Source of the DNA: Neckera pumila
Taxonomy: Eukaryota > Streptophyta > Bryopsida > Hypnales > Neckeraceae
NCBI GenBank assembly: GCA_963969595.1
Contig: OZ018415.1
Location: 20,775,782-20,839,781, forward strand
Length of the DNA stretch: 64,000 nucleotides
Direction: 5' to 3'
The position numbers and the translations under genes were made by a program. Under the pieces are notes generated by a model, which saw nothing but the letters and a program-made list of their open reading frames with translations, was not told the origin of the DNA and did not search any database. Positions within the stretch are counted from its first letter, which is position 1. Each line of letters begins with the position of its first letter. Positions 1-13,312 of the stretch are shown one piece after another.

Positions 1-1
1 T

Positions 2-846
2 TTAACTCCTAAAGGACCATTTGTTCCCTTGAGGGACAATTTGGATCCGAGCAAGTTCCTATTATCTCAATTTTTAGTAATATTTTTTCAAATTTTTTTG
101 AGGTTGTGCATTTTTGCAAGAGCTTTGTAAATACATAATTTTTATTTTAATTGATGCCCAAGAGCAAAAGTTATGGCACAATAAGCAAAAACGGAGTTCG
201 GCAAGTTATACAAAAAAAATCACAGAAACTAAAAATAATTTTTTCCAGATTTTTTTCTCAAGGATTATATTTTTGTCTATAAGCGAAGCTTTGTTTCATT
301 TAATTTGGACTAATAATGAAAAAATTATGGACAATCTTAGTTTTTTGAGCAATCTAAGCATTTTCTTGAAAAAATAACTTGCAAAATTCATTTTTAATGC
401 AATTCTTAGAAATTTTCAAAAAAAATTGTTAGAAAGGGTTAGATTTTTTTCTTCAATCTTGAACCCACCTTTATTTAAGAAGTTTTTAATGAATGAAAAT
501 TAACTGATTTTTTTCCAATTTTCTTTTTGTAGATTTTCAACTCAACTATTTAACAGAAATAAGAAGAAAATAAAAATCAATAGTACAAAAAATTTGAACT
601 AAAAATATTCAAAGCTAAAAATCTAATCAAGCAAGGTGCAAAAAAAGTTGTTTTTCTTCACTTTAAATGCATATATTTTGCAATCTACATGGTCAAAGTT
701 TTGAAATTTCTTCCATGTATTCGTCTACTAGTCAAATATAAGATCTTACGATTGGATATGCAAAAAAACAATTTTCTCTTTGCAATAGAAATGACAATTT
801 TGAGTGGTTTTGGATAGGAAAATCACCTTGGTCCTTCATGGATTAA
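2..846. mobile_element. TTAA-flanked inverted-repeat element, copy 1
   Basis: The left end reads TTAACTCCTAAAGGACCA and the right end is a decayed complement (CCTTGGTCCTT...ATTAA). No transposase frame is visible, so it is probably non-autonomous. The right terminus is degenerate, so this copy is less certain than the one at 1,127. Confidence 0.5.
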
Positions 847-1126
847 GGGATTTGAGGCTATTGAACAAGAAAACAAAAAAATAACACTTGCTATACCTCT
901 AGAGTTCCAAGGTCATTTTTTCCATCAAAAACCATTCAAAACTGCCATTTTCAATGCAAACCACAAAAAATTTGAACATTTTTTTTTTCATATCTAACTG
1001 CATGATACTACACTAGACTAGTTTGAAAACATTTAGAAGAAATTTCAAAAATTTTGACCATATTGATTACATGATACCATAATCGTGCCAAGTTTCATAG
1101 CTTGATTACATGGATTCAAAGCCATG

Positions 1127-2055
1127 TTAACCCCTAAAGGACCAAGTGTCCGTTCAATACACAAGTGGGGGTTCGGGCAGGTACCTACGGGCTGAATTTT
1201 TGTCATGATTTTCTGAAACTTTTTTTGGAGATAGAAAAACTGATAAGCTTTGTGGGAATATAGTTTTTTTTTCAATTGGTGCCCGGGAACAAAAGTTATG
1301 TCCAAATAAGCTCAAAATAGGGGAGAAGGGGCAGCAAAAAATTTTTGCAAAAAAATTAATTTTTTTAAATTTTTTTCCTTTATAGACTATATTTTTGTCT
1401 ATTTGGGAAGCTTTGATTCATTTCATTTGGATTTTCTATGAGAAAGTTATGGACAATCTTGTTTTTTGGGCAATTAGAGCATCTTCTTGAAAAAAATAAC
1501 TTGTAAGATTCATTTTGGAATGCAATTTTTGCAATTTTTCAAATAAAAAAGTTCCACATGGTTTAGTTTTTGTGCTAGAACAATCTCACCATTGGAATTA
1601 GTGCATTTTAATTCCATCTAAAAGATGTTAATATTTTAGATTTTCCTTCTATCTTGTACCTACTTCTACTTAACAATTTTTTTATGAACAAAAATTAAGT
1701 TTTTTGGAGTTTCTTTTTTTACCCTAGACTCTCAACCCAATTCTTCACTAGAAAGATTTAAAGCTCAAAACTCTGTAGAATAAAATATTTAAGTTAAAAA
1801 TGTTCAAAGTCAAAAAATCTAGTCCCGCAATGTGCTGAAAAACTTGTTTTTTTAATTTCAAATGCAGATATCTTGCAATCTATGCGGTCAAAAATTCTGA
1901 AACTTTTTCCACATATTCTCATACTAGTTAGGTATAAGATCCTATGGTTAGATGTGCAAAAAAAATGTTTATCAAATTTTTTTACTCTTTGCTCTAGAAA
2001 TGGCAGTTTTGAGAGTTTTTTGGCAGAAAAGAGGCCTTGGTCCTTTAGGGGTTAA
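1127..2055. mobile_element. TTAA-flanked CCCCTAAAGG element, best copy
   Basis: The left terminus TTAACCCCTAAAGGACCAAG and the right terminus CTTGGTCCTTTAGGGGTTAA are perfect 20-bp inverted repeats including TTAA at both edges. The element is 929 bp, AT-rich and has no transposase frame. A TTAA target site with termini starting CCC is the hallmark of the piggyBac superfamily; assignment is by this signature only. Confidence 0.75.
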
Positions 2056-5000
2056 GATTCAGTTTTTAAAAAAAAATGCAAAATGATTTCCTCCTACAAA
2101 TTTCATTCCAAATTGAAAGTAACAAGGCTAAAATCTTCTTGAAGAGACCTTATAGCCTTTCACCGCACAATGTGCAGTGATGGTGCGGTGACTTTGTGTG
2201 GTGTGGTGCTTTGTGCGGTTTAATTTTACAAAGTGTATGGTCAATGGCAATCACCGCACAGACAAAGTTCAAATCCTTGTCTACAATAATGTAGAAATTT
2301 GCATGCTTTCAAATTTGGTGAGATTATTAAATGTCATGTTAAAATTCATCTTCATAAAATAGAATGCAAAAAGGTTTTTTTATGAAAAATTTATTGCAAT
2401 TTAAAGGCAATGATGTCAAAATCTAGTCAAAATTTTCTTGCTGCCCTTCACTGCACAGTGTATTGTCAATTCAATATTGGATTTCAAAGTGATAAAATGC
2501 TTCATTTCTTTGTGCGGTTAGTGTACCGTAATGGAATGTTAGATGTGTGGTTTTTGGATCTGTTTGGTCATTGGCACGTTTACTCTAGGTGCGAGATAGA
2601 AGGAAAAATAAATTGTTAATAGCTCTAAGATGGAATTGGAGCACATCATCCCTACAATGGAAAGCAGACTAAACCATGTACAACTTTGTTTTTTGAAAAT
2701 TGTTGAAAGGATCCAAATCCATTATTTTCTCAAGAATTTGTGAAAGGTGCTTGCAAAGTAAGAAGCTTAACCCCTAAATTAAGGACTATAAGGCCATCAC
2801 GTGGCTTTTGCAACTATATTTGTAGAAAATTTGATATGTTAACCTCACCAATAGCTTATGAACAACAAAAAGACCCTTGATGATTTTTTTCGCTAAATCT
2901 GTTGGTGCAATCCGATTGAGAAATGATGAAGTGTGCAATTTTTGGTGAATTTTTTGAGAATGCAGAAGAGCCTTTGGGCTGTCACTTTAATTACATCTTC
3001 CTTGGGTGAAAATGCAATGAACACAAGCACAATGTCTGTGTTAACAAACACAACAAATTGTCCCAAAATCTGCTTGAAAACCTCAAGGCTACATTAAGTA
3101 AGTTCTAAGACTAAAGGTCAAAATGCAACTGAGAAAATGCATCCCAAAATCAAGAGAAGTGTCTCATCTTGGAAATAGAACACAAAAAAATGGCAGCCTC
3201 TGCACACAACTTTGAATTTGGGTGATGCCTGCAAATAACTTGCCGTATAACCTACACAACTGAAAACTACAACCCACAATGAAAGCAAAACTTAGGCACA
3301 TGAATTGTGAAGGTGAAATCACACATATTGTGAGTTGCTATTGCAGAATGGTATGCTATTGTGGTATGCTATTGCAGAATTGAAGAAAACAAACAATATG
3401 AACCTCAGATGTGGAAATAAAGACCTTAGACATGCAAGGGCCACAAATGCTTTACTGACCTCATCGGAAGTCCAGGTTACCTAAACATTTAGGGATTTCG
3501 TCGTTTCATCTTCCTTGCGCACGTGGATCTCAGTCTGCCATCCAATGCACAAAATTTGACACAGCTAATGTAGATCTACAACACACAGGTCTTTTAGATA
3601 CGGTGTTTGTCTTTGTCATTCCAAAATTCAAATGGCTACTCCAAGATGAAGTTGGATTCAAACGTAAACCGCAGCATTTTCAATGTCGTAGCACCTGCAA
3701 TCTTGACCTTCCCAAAATATTCCGCATTTGCACCCTGGTCTTCTAGTATCCACACTGTGATCCTCTCTGGAATATAGCCAGTCATACTTCTTCTAAATTC
3801 TGAAGTCTACCCTAAACCCTATTCAACCGCCTTTTTGTTGTCCCGATCCAAAATGCCAAACCGCAATTAGTAAGACGTGCAATGTGAAGTGCCTTGCATC
3901 CAACCCTAAACTTGCGTTCTATTGTAGTGAGAGAATCACTCTTTCCCACCACTTCTACATAAATCCAAAACCGTAAGCCCAAACCACATACAATCACATT
4001 GAAAATTCAAGACACACTGGCAACCAGCATTTACAATGTCTCTGGTAAGTCGAGCATTCACAGAAGCCCAAGTCGCGGCGCGGCAATCTGAAAAACAAAA
4101 CCCTAATTCCAAATAGACGTTGAATTTGTGGTTAAATCAGTGAGTCATTGTGAGTGGATTTCAAGTAGAAGTCATTCACTACAACTTCATCCAGGACTTC
4201 TCATTTATTGGCACAAATAAATCTATAGCACCAGCAATCTAGGCCCTTGGATTCCTTACGCCCCAGTTGTCCAAAGTTTAAATTTGAGGTGGTGGTGGAA
4301 ACCAAGCTCATTATAGTCCTTAAAGTTTTGATTTTGGAAAGGGATTTTTGCCAACCCTACTTTAGAAAAAAAGAAATAGGAAAATTTGTATATTATCCCA
4401 TACCCTTCATTACTTATAATTGGAAACACCCCATTTTAGTGATGCTAATGTACTTCTAAAAATTGTCTAAAATTTAGGCTAAGGTAATTAAAACCACCCT
4501 TCATTAGTTTGCACGTCATTTCTAAAAAATTGGAAGTGCCCCCTCCAAGACATCTTCATATCTTTTTTTTTCTACATTTCAAAATTGTTTGAAAAAAATT
4601 ATACATTATTATCAAGATGATATATACCTATGGAAAAAAAATTAGAGCTTTTGGAGCACTTTTGAAAATTCCAATTTCTACATTTCCATTTCAGCGTATA
4701 TACAAAATACTGCCTAACTAAACATCTTTCATCAAATTTGCCAAAGGTGGCATTTTTTCAAAAATTGTATGATTTCATTGATCTTTTTTTAATAGGAAAG
4801 CTATGTAAATCTTCTTTCATTTCTGGATCATTGGTGGAAATTATCAAAATTATTCCATACAAATGAGGAATAATGTTTGTTTCAAGAGCTAGTCAAGTAA
4901 ACAAGAACTACATTCAAACACCTCAAATCCTTTAGGAATTAATAACTTTCACATCACTTTTTGAATGGAATGAATCAAATCTTTCCACATAGATAAAAAT

Positions 5001-5834
5001 ATAATCTATAAGATATAAGATTTCTAAAATATTATCTCATGTTTTTGTGCATTTTCTTGCCATTTCTTGCCTTTATTTGGCTTATTGTGGCACAACTTTT
5101 ATTCTTGGGCAACGATTGAAAATAAATTATGGTTACTAGAAAGCTAATCAATTTTCCTATCTTAAAAATAAAATACAAAAAATCTTGCTGAGAATTGTAA
5201 TCATAGGTACCTATGCAAACCTTCAAAAGTCCCCTCGGGGGACTCTTAGGACTTTAACCAGTTTAAAGTGAGTTTTATTTTGTCACTAGCCCTTTTTCTT
5301 TCTTTTGTGAAGAAGAGCCAAGATAGAAATTACTAATATTTAGGTGAAGCAATGTATTTCTATGTTCATCCTTTTTTTAAACAAACAATCAATTTTTAAA
5401 TTATTTAAATTAGACACTTTTTGCCAAATTTGCTAATCTCAGGCCATTTCATCCAAAAATTATGTAGAAATGTGAGACTATTTTATAAGCACATTTTATA
5501 AGGATTTGAAATGGTTTGATTTGATCCCATGTTGCTACAAAAAGAAGGCTTGCCTTCATTGCTTTAGATACAACTGCAAACTATTTATGGGCTTCGGACT
5601 GAATGAGAAGATGTTTATCATCTACAAATGCTACTAATATGTGAGCAAGTTTATAAAGGAATAACTTAATTGCCACCACTATGTGGATAGGAATAAAGCC
5701 TTTCATAGATGTTTGTTTATTTAGATGAAAATTTTTCATCAAATTTATCTAAAAATTTCTAAGAATGTCATCAAGTCTTGCTGAAAAATTAACCCTTGAC
5801 AGTACATTCATACTAATAAGGCATCTTTTTAAGT

Positions 5835-7386
5835 TTAATCCCTAAATGCCCAAGGCCTTTTTCAAGCATCTTGGAATTTGCTCTAAGTTAACCCCTAAAG
5901 ATCAAAGATTATGTTTTCACCAAAAACACTCCAAAATTGTCATTTCTAGTACAAATACCAAATTTTAGAAGAAAAAAAAATTTTGGACAAACATAATGTA
6001 GGATCTTGTAGTAAACTTGTTTGAGAGGATGTAGAAGTTCTTTTAGAATTTTCCACCTTATAAATTGCAAGATATTAGCATTTGAATTGACAAAAACCCT
6101 TTTTTTGACCTTGCAAAAACCGGGCAGCTGCACTTCACAAGGTCACATTTAAATGAAAAATGTCCAAAATGGTAGTTACTCATTGGATTCATTCTTCAAA
6201 TCAAGTTGCTTACATGCTTGAAAATTTTCAAATCATTCGGAATTGTACAACGTATAGGAAAAATATAGATTTTAGAAAGAAGTAGAGAATGATTCAAAAC
6301 ACAAAATTGTTAAGAATTTAATTATAGAATTGAAAATTGTCAGTCCCAATGGTTGTAATGTTGCAATAAACAATTTACATCGTATGCTTTTCTTTTTTTT
6401 CAAAAAATATTAACAAATTGAGTTAAATAATGGACTTCAAGGTTATTTTAGAGTAGGGAATCCATAACTACCTGCAAACTAGAACACCTTATAATCTTCA
6501 TCTCATAAATAAAAATAGAGTAATTCAGAGCTTTACATGTATATATTATCTAAAGAATCAATTTCAAATTTTTATTTTTTAGAAAATTTTTGAGCTGTGC
6601 CGACCGTTGAAAATGACATACCATCCAATAACTTTTTAACTATGTAATCAAAAGTTTTGAAAATTGTTGGGCCTTAAAGCTACTCCTCAGAAAAACCATG
6701 TTTGAAATTTTCAAAGAAAAAAAATAAAATTTCCGTCCGTAGTGAACTGCCCAAAATTGCTATGTTGCCAGAAAACAGTGTTTGGTTCTTTAGGGGTTAA
6801 ATAAGAAGTCAGCATTCTAATAAGTTTAATCAATTTTTTTGAATTGTAATCATAAAAATTCAAACTAGACATGTTAGAGATTATATGGAGAAAGAAAATA
6901 CAACAATACCATTATGGGTTAAAAGATTATAATGTTTAATCATGAGGGTGTTAAAAGTGTGAAAGTGATTAGAAGTCTTTTAATCTCTTTTTCACATGTC
7001 AAATGTAAAAAATTGTTTATCAAAAAAATATGAAGTTAAAGGGCGTAACATGCATAATGCTAATCAATTTACAACTACTTAAAACCTATTCTACAATTTT
7101 CTTAAACAAATTTCTAATGTGATTTTTTCTTCAAGATCTAATGTATTTGAGGCTCATTTCAAGAGCCTTCAATACTAAAAAACCAAGATTTTTAATGGAC
7201 ACCCTTGTACAAAATCTTGAGTAGGAAAATCATGAACATTAATTTTCTAAAATAGATTTTTTGATGCTAAAACTAGATTCCCAAAAAAAAAATACAAACT
7301 ACTAAAAATAGTAACTTGGTTAGGTTTTATTTAATTTCAAAGTATTGTCAACATAGGATTTGGTGCCTCGGGCATTTAGGGATTAA
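5835..7386. mobile_element. TTAA element nested in the large foldback
   Basis: The left end TTAATCCCTAAATGCCCAAG pairs with the right end GGGCATTTAGGGATTAA. It contains another TTAA element (5,888-6,800). Its interior near 6,900-6,960 resembles 13,680-13,740, showing a second copy of the family. Confidence 0.6.
5888..6800. mobile_element. TTAA element nested inside 5,835-7,386
   Basis: It starts TTAACCCCTAAAGATCAAAG and ends TTGGTTCTTTAGGGGTTAA. At 913 bp it is close to the 929-bp copy at 1,127. No coding capacity is seen. Confidence 0.6.
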
Positions 7387-8064
7387 GAAGGATATAGAAT
7401 ACCCACCATGATGGAAGTCAAGATTGGAGGAAAGATATTATGATTGAGATTAATTTCCCCCTTGATCAAATTGAAGTAATTTCTATTCCTATCAAAAAAT
7501 ATAATATTTTTCTTTGGTGTGAATGTTTGTAACAAGCATAACTCCTCATTTGTGTTGAATAATTTTGACGATATCTACCGTTGAAATGAAAGAAGATTTA
7601 TGTGGCTTTCTTATGGAAAAAAGATCAATGAAATTGCACAATTTTTAAAAAAATGTCAAAGTTCACAATATTGATGAAAGATGTTCTATTTGGTGGTATG
7701 TTGTATATATGCTAAAATTGGAATGCTCAAAAATGCTCAAAAAACTTTGATTTCTTTTGGCATGTACATATTGTCATGATTTTTATGCCTTATTTTTTTC
7801 AAATCATTTTGAAGTGAAGAAAAAATATATGAGGATCTAAAGTGATGGCCTAGAGTGCCTTTATTTATTTCCATAAATTCACAAAAAATTGCACAATTGA
7901 TCATTTTTTGATCAGATTGCATCAATGGATTTAATGAAAAAAATTGTCTAGGGTTTCTTTGTTGTTCATGAACTACAAGATGGATTATTAGTGAGGTTTA
8001 CAGTTCAAATTTTTGATAAATGTAGTTTTGGGTGGCCTTGTAGTCTTTTAGGGGTTAATATACT

Positions 8065-8639
8065 TTAATCCCTTAAAGACCATGAGTATAGATTTTGAAC
8101 AATGAATGAACGGAAACACATTCCAACCTCACCAAAATGCGTTTTCATCCATCAATTTTTTTTGAAGATTCTTGTATTAGTTCTTTAGTATTTGTATAGT
8201 ATAGATTATGAAGATTTTGTTTATCAAATATTCTATAATTTCAAAGGTATCAATAGGTCTAGCCTCAAAAAATAACATTTTCAAATAAAAAAATGATCCT
8301 TCAAAAACGACTTGAATCAAAAAACAATATTAAAATCTTTAAAGATCACTATAAGTAGAACTCAACATTTTGAATTTATAGGATTTTTATAATAAAAGTC
8401 ATAAAGATTCAGTTTACAGTGAATTTTAGAAGGAATTTTCAATTTATCACTTCAAATTTTATTGTAAAATATTGGTTTGTATGTTTGTTGATCTAATTGT
8501 ATGGATGTGATCTATAAATCACATTTTACAACTATTGTTTGAAATTTGTCATTAATTAAATATTGTTCTAAATTACATTTTATAATAGATTTTCACAATT
8601 TTGGAAATTTGGATGACCCCTTGGTCCTTTAGGAGTTAA
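8065..8639. mobile_element. Short TTAA-flanked element
   Basis: It starts TTAATCCCTTAAAGACCATG and ends CTTGGTCCTTTAGGAGTTAA, 575 bp. It begins 7 bp after the right end of the large foldback element. There is no open frame of interest. Confidence 0.6.
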
Positions 8640-9012
8640 GAGATGTGGCATGCATAGAATAAACAATGAGTATATTTGAAAATTATTGTGGAAGCTATTA
8701 GTATATGAAACAAATAATTGTACATTTAAGTATTTTGAAAAAGCAATTGGTTTTAATTCTTCAATGATGTAACTGGATGCTCCATGGAGTTTTTGTAAAC
8801 TTCTGAATTAGATTTACTGCGAGTTGGAAAAAAAAATCCTAATAAAGATGAAAATTCCTCTCAATATTTATTCATTAATTTTCAACATCTAGAATCATGC
8901 ATCAAATTCTTCCCCCATACAATTCTTGAGGTGTGTTCCTTTGTTAAATGTCTATATATGTTTCACCTTTATATTAATTTTTTTTTTAGTGTTTATAAGA
9001 ACAATGATATTA

Positions 9013-9234
9013 CACTACAAGAGAATGGGGTGCTTTAAGTGAGTTTTTAAATATAGTTCTAGACATAAGATTTTCAATAATAACCTTTAAGGCAATTTTT
9101 AGCAAAATTTATTAGAAATGCATGTGTTTCTAGTAAAATTTTTGCTAAAAATTGCTTTAAAAGTCATTACCGAAAATCTTATGCCTAGGATTATACTTAA
9201 AAACTCACTTAAAACACCCCATTATCTTGTAGTG
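9013..9234. mobile_element. Hairpin MITE, CACTA-type ends, TSD TTA
   Basis: The 222-bp element begins CACTACAAGAGAATGGGGTG and ends with the near-complement CACCCCATTATCTTGTAGTG. Almost the whole element folds on itself. It is flanked by TTA on both sides (9,010-9,012 and 9,235-9,237), a 3-bp duplication as made by CACTA (En/Spm) transposases. A second copy lies at 37,269. Confidence 0.85.
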
Positions 9235-10106
9235 TTATAATATATTGAGATCATCAAAAGCAAATTTTCAAGTTTTCAATTAATAAAAAATATTTAAAGG
9301 GAAATTATTCAAGATCATATTAAAAAGCGACATACATTTTCATTTTGGTGGAAATCCTTGTTATTAATTAATTAAATTTTTTCTTTTCTTTAAATTTTTT
9401 TGAAATACTTTGAAGTTTCATGAGGTGACTTTGGAAGATGGATTTCAAGTGGAGAAGCTAGCTTATATTGACTATTTTAGTAATGAAAGAGTCTATGTAT
9501 AGGAATGCATTAGAAGTATTGTGCACAAGCAACATTGTGTTTGTTTGGTCATATGCAAGTTGGATAGGTGTTAGGTGATTGCATTCACGATTAAGGTGTG
9601 CGTGAAGGTGGGAGGTATCGTTTGGTTATAATTCATTAGTTCTCATTCGTTCAGCAAAATGTCACATGGTATGTGGAATATTTTAAGTTACCGTATAAAG
9701 ATATTGATGGAAAAGCTTGCTCAATGAGAAACAAAACCACTGACTACCGGTGATGTTGTGAAAAATCTATTTCCATATTTCAATAGGTGGACCACAAAGA
9801 AGAGGTTAGTTGAATGACTTAGTGTCGGTAGCATATCGAGGCCGATCGGTATCGATCTGCACCTTAGACCTAGTACCTTCAATAACGCTTTGAAAGCCCT
9901 TCCCTTGCTGTGGAGGAATCCTGCTCTAGACTCTCGTAGTTGGTGCCAGTGCACACAACTTCTGAATTAGGGAGGCAAATCAGAGCAAGGTGGCCAAATG
10001 AAACAAGCCAAGGACAGTCGATCCGAACAGAAGATGGGGACTTCTATTTAGGAGAGCTTCATGTTTTAGTTTACACCTGATCTAGTTTCAGGAGTAAACT
10101 TATGCT

Positions 10107-12666
10107 TTAACTGCGTCTTGATTGCTTTTGGACTCCCAAGTTACAATAATCCGTGACGTTGCAGCCAACATCTTCATCCGTCTCAATGCCGATCTCCTCC
10201 TGCAGAGAGCTTCCAAGGTCAGTTCCAACACGGCAAAAAATTTAGCTGAAAAGTCCATTGTGCCATCGCAAACATGTGCTGCACAGAAAAATGTACCAAA
10301 TATCTTGCAAGAGTACACTTAAAGAGACATAGGTTACAATGCTGTATGCAGAACTTAAGATCATGGGTGAAGTAAGTTAACGAAACTGTATTTGAGCTAT
10401 TGTGCTTAGTTAGTAGGTTTGCATGAAGTACCCAGTACAATAGTTCAAACATAAATGGAATGTGGTAAAGTACCTTAAGATCTTTCAAATTTTCAGTCAT
10501 TGCTTCCGTAATCATACCCCACAATTCCTGATATATTTTCCTCCTCCTCTTCCATGACCCTAACTTGAGATCGTAGGCCCCCTGCACTTCTAGACGCTCC
10601 TCAGGTGTGACCAACACACTGCCCTCTCGCAATGCCTCTACCTTTAATTCCATGGCTTTCATCTGCAGTACAGAATACATTCCCAAATTGAATTGTAAAA
10701 AATTGGTAAGAGTAACAGGCGGTATTGTGGCTCAACACTTCATAAGATGCAAGCGAAGCTTCAGTGAAGGGTTGGTTTGCGATTTACTCTCCAAGCGAAG
10801 CTCTGTATTACAAAGAAACTAAAACCAAGCACCGAACAACTAAAAATTGAACGACCATTTGAGAAGGTTACTGTTGCTAAATTTCCGTCCAAAATAAAAT
10901 AAACTATTGAACGAAATTGGAAAATGGTTAACATTATGAGTGTTGCTTACGAATACATCAATTTGTGTTCCTTGTTAGAGAAAAACTGCATAGTGAGAGA
11001 GAACATCGTTTATATGAGCGCACCTCTGAGCAAAGCTTACTCGTTTTCTCCCAAATCGCATCTAGAGTAAGGCTGGATTCAGAAGATTTAACTCCTGTAT
11101 AATTTAACCCAGGCCCGTCCAACCAATCTCAGAGATTACACAGGTGAGCACCTATACCTGAAATAGGCCCATGTAATAGGAAATGGACAGTTATCTGTCA
11201 AGACTCAGCAAAGAAGATCATTAACCGATCTTGATGAGTATGTTCGACTAAGTGTCAGTTATTGTATTCACTGACTCAATCTTGGGTTCAAGCGGTCGAT
11301 CGTTACAAACTTACTTCATACGAATACCAAGATTTGTATGTAAGATTAATTGACTGAAACTCGCATCTATTCATCAAAAATGAAACAAATCGCTTAAGAC
11401 TTCGAGAAAGCGTGAGTGTCTAAACACATTTAGCACCTGCTTCGAGATTGGACACGTGAGAACGAACAGCGGCAACATCCGCTAGTAATTCGTCATTTTG
11501 CTTCTTCATCGCATCGAGTTCATTAACATCAGGAATCTCAAATTGGGTCTGGATAGCCACACAGACTCGCTGTTTCCCATAATCTTTGAACGAGATTTTC
11601 CCGTTCGCTGCCAGCGTGTCCATCACCTTCTGTACTGCCGTTTTCTTGATGCCATTCTTTTGCAATGCATCCGACACCATTTGAACATTGAGGGGCCTGT
11701 TTTGCTGTGAAATCCAACATCAAATCCTTAAGACATATTCTCAACCCGTTTCCAACTTGATTTTCCTACGTTATTATCATCTGACAAGACCTCTCTCTAA
11801 AGAATTACTCCAGAAGGCAATTTCAGTCAGTCTGCCAGAGGCATGCCAGACTCATATATAACAACCACCTCGACATTCCATCACAGGCATCGGCAATCAA
11901 TATATTTCGCGACTCACCACAGCGGCCTACCAAAGAACTCCAGACAGCAGCATACTATGCAGTGTACGCAATAAGGAAACTCGATCAGCTGTCCATGACG
12001 CTGACCGATTCGATGACATGAAAATCAAGCAAAATAAAGATAGGAATTCCGAAAAAACGGAATCATTTGCCTACGCGTTAGTTAACAGAGCGAAGTCATA
12101 TTGATCTCCCCTGTATGAAAAAATCTATGCGGAGAGTACGTGGTCCCATGACGTAAACATCCATAATATTCAAGCGAAAAACAGCAGAATGCGGACCCTC
12201 GTTACTAAACATAATTCAAAACATGTTGCTGTAATATGACGGAAAATACATCATACAGGATCATACGAATTGAGGACAGAAAAATTCCGACGATTCCTTA
12301 CCTCATTTATGTAATCAAGGATGGTCCCTAAAAAACATCACAGAAGAACATCAATCATGATATCAACCCTCTTCAATCCACCAAGCAATAGAAGCACATG
12401 TACTCAAAGTTAACTCAGTCTTCATTCCAAACTACGAACATTCTAGTACCTCAAGAGTATTCAGAGATAGCGAGATCTCATCAAATTGAACGCAGCTCAT
12501 TGCCAAATTCAAACTTCTTTAAAATGAGTAAATTCCAACCAAATTGAACGCAGCTCATAGCTAAATTTTAATTTCATAAAAACGAGTATATTCCAACCGA
12601 TTCAATCATATGCATCATTTACAAGACATTCAAAGTACCTTCAACGCTATCCACCTTCGGAGCCAT
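10107..12666 (-). CDS. HOP2: HOP2 homologous-pairing protein (TBPIP family)
   Basis: HOP2 works with MND1 to help DMC1/RAD51 recombinases pair homologous chromosomes in meiosis. Six exons join in phase: 12666-12639, 12327-12302, 11704-11437, 11094-11024, 10662-10474 and 10199-10107, giving 224 residues, close to the usual plant length of about 226. The N-terminus MAPKVDSVEG and the winged-helix segment (QNRPLNVQMVSDALQK, KKTAVQKVMDTLAANGKI, FKDYGKQR) are family-like. A coiled-coil (TLDAIWEK, MKAMELKVEALREG) follows, then the C-terminal WKRRRKIYQELW and EEIGIETDEDVG blocks. The first two exons are tiny (28 and 26 nt). All introns are GT-AG. A purine-rich tract (minus strand) at about 12,833-12,888 lies upstream. 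Nothing is broken, so the gene is probably functional. Confidence 0.93.
12481..12597. repeat. Tandem duplication of about 58 bp in HOP2 intron 1
   Basis: Two adjacent diverged units each begin CAAATTGAACGCAGCTCAT and end near TATTCCAACC or AATTCCAACC. It lies wholly inside the first HOP2 intron and does not touch splice sites. Confidence 0.7.
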
Positions 12667-12832
12667 TGCGCGAAAATTTGGGGCAATGAGCTATGCGGAC
12701 ATTGCAAGCTCTTCACAGGGAAGGCATACAATTTTAGTGAGCAGCCATGGCGGGATACTTGCAAGCACAGGGCGGGAGTTCCAAAACCATGAGAGCGACT
12801 GGTGTGAGAAAGAAGAGGAATGGAAGCAGGCT

Positions 12833-12889
12833 CACTTCTTTTTCTTTTTCTTTCATTTTCTTTTTTCTTTCCGATTCTTTTTTCCTGGT
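12833..12889. repeat. Pyrimidine tract (CTTTTT-type) upstream of HOP2
   Basis: The plus strand is almost pure T/C with repeated CTTTTT units; the HOP2 sense strand therefore has a GA-rich tract about 170-220 bp before its ATG. Such tracts occur in plant promoters and 5' leaders; a regulatory role is only inferred. Confidence 0.5.
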
Positions 12890-13312
12890 TAATTCTATGC
12901 TATTTTGGTTAAACTATTTGGCCATTATTTTGGTTACCGTACATGAAGGTCTGATTCGGCACCTGAGTGCCAAAATTGAATTCCTTCATGAGATTCTCAA
13001 GGGTTCATGTCACCTCAGACCATTCACAAGATGACATGTGTTAGTGTTGCACAAAAAATGACTAAATTTCTCTCAAATCTGACCTTCACATAGGGTATAC
13101 TATTTAGCATTATTTTGGTATTGCATAGGACCAAAATCACTTTTGTTTTTTCCAGTTTTCATCCATTTGAAATATTTTTATTCATTTTGTTTCTTTCATT
13201 CATTGATCAATGTATCTTCTATTTATTCCTGATTGCAGAATAATAATATTGGTTGCAACTTTGTATATATTCCAAATTTTTTTAGGAGGGTGTAAAATTA
13301 ATTCTCTCACTT

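Larger units (their letters stand above)
2767..8058. mobile_element. Large composite foldback element with TTAA ends
   Basis: The left end TTAACCCCTAAATTAAGGAC pairs with a right end AGTCTTTTAGGGGTTAA. Sequence at about 7,440-8,040 is an inverted, diverged relative of parts of 2,860-4,960, giving long subterminal arms. The interior holds two further TTAA elements (5,835-7,386 and 5,888-6,800) and a central segment of more balanced composition (3,400-4,200). No transposase was recognised. Confidence 0.5.
1..9900. other. Gene-poor, AT-rich repeat region
   Basis: No reading frame here shows splice-linked coding structure or resemblance to a known family; open frames are short and low-complexity. 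Most of the interval is explained by nested TTAA-flanked inverted-repeat elements (listed separately) and one hairpin MITE. A less AT-rich stretch at about 3,400-4,200 lies inside the largest element and has no recognisable protein. A second stretch at about 9,700-10,080, just past the HOP2 stop codon, could be its 3' UTR or an old insertion fragment. Confidence 0.6.

Noticed and set aside
10219..10686. 155-codon minus-strand frame
   Set aside because: It reads HOP2 exon 5 and then runs through the intron; the real exon ends at 10,474 at a GT donor and continues at 10,199.
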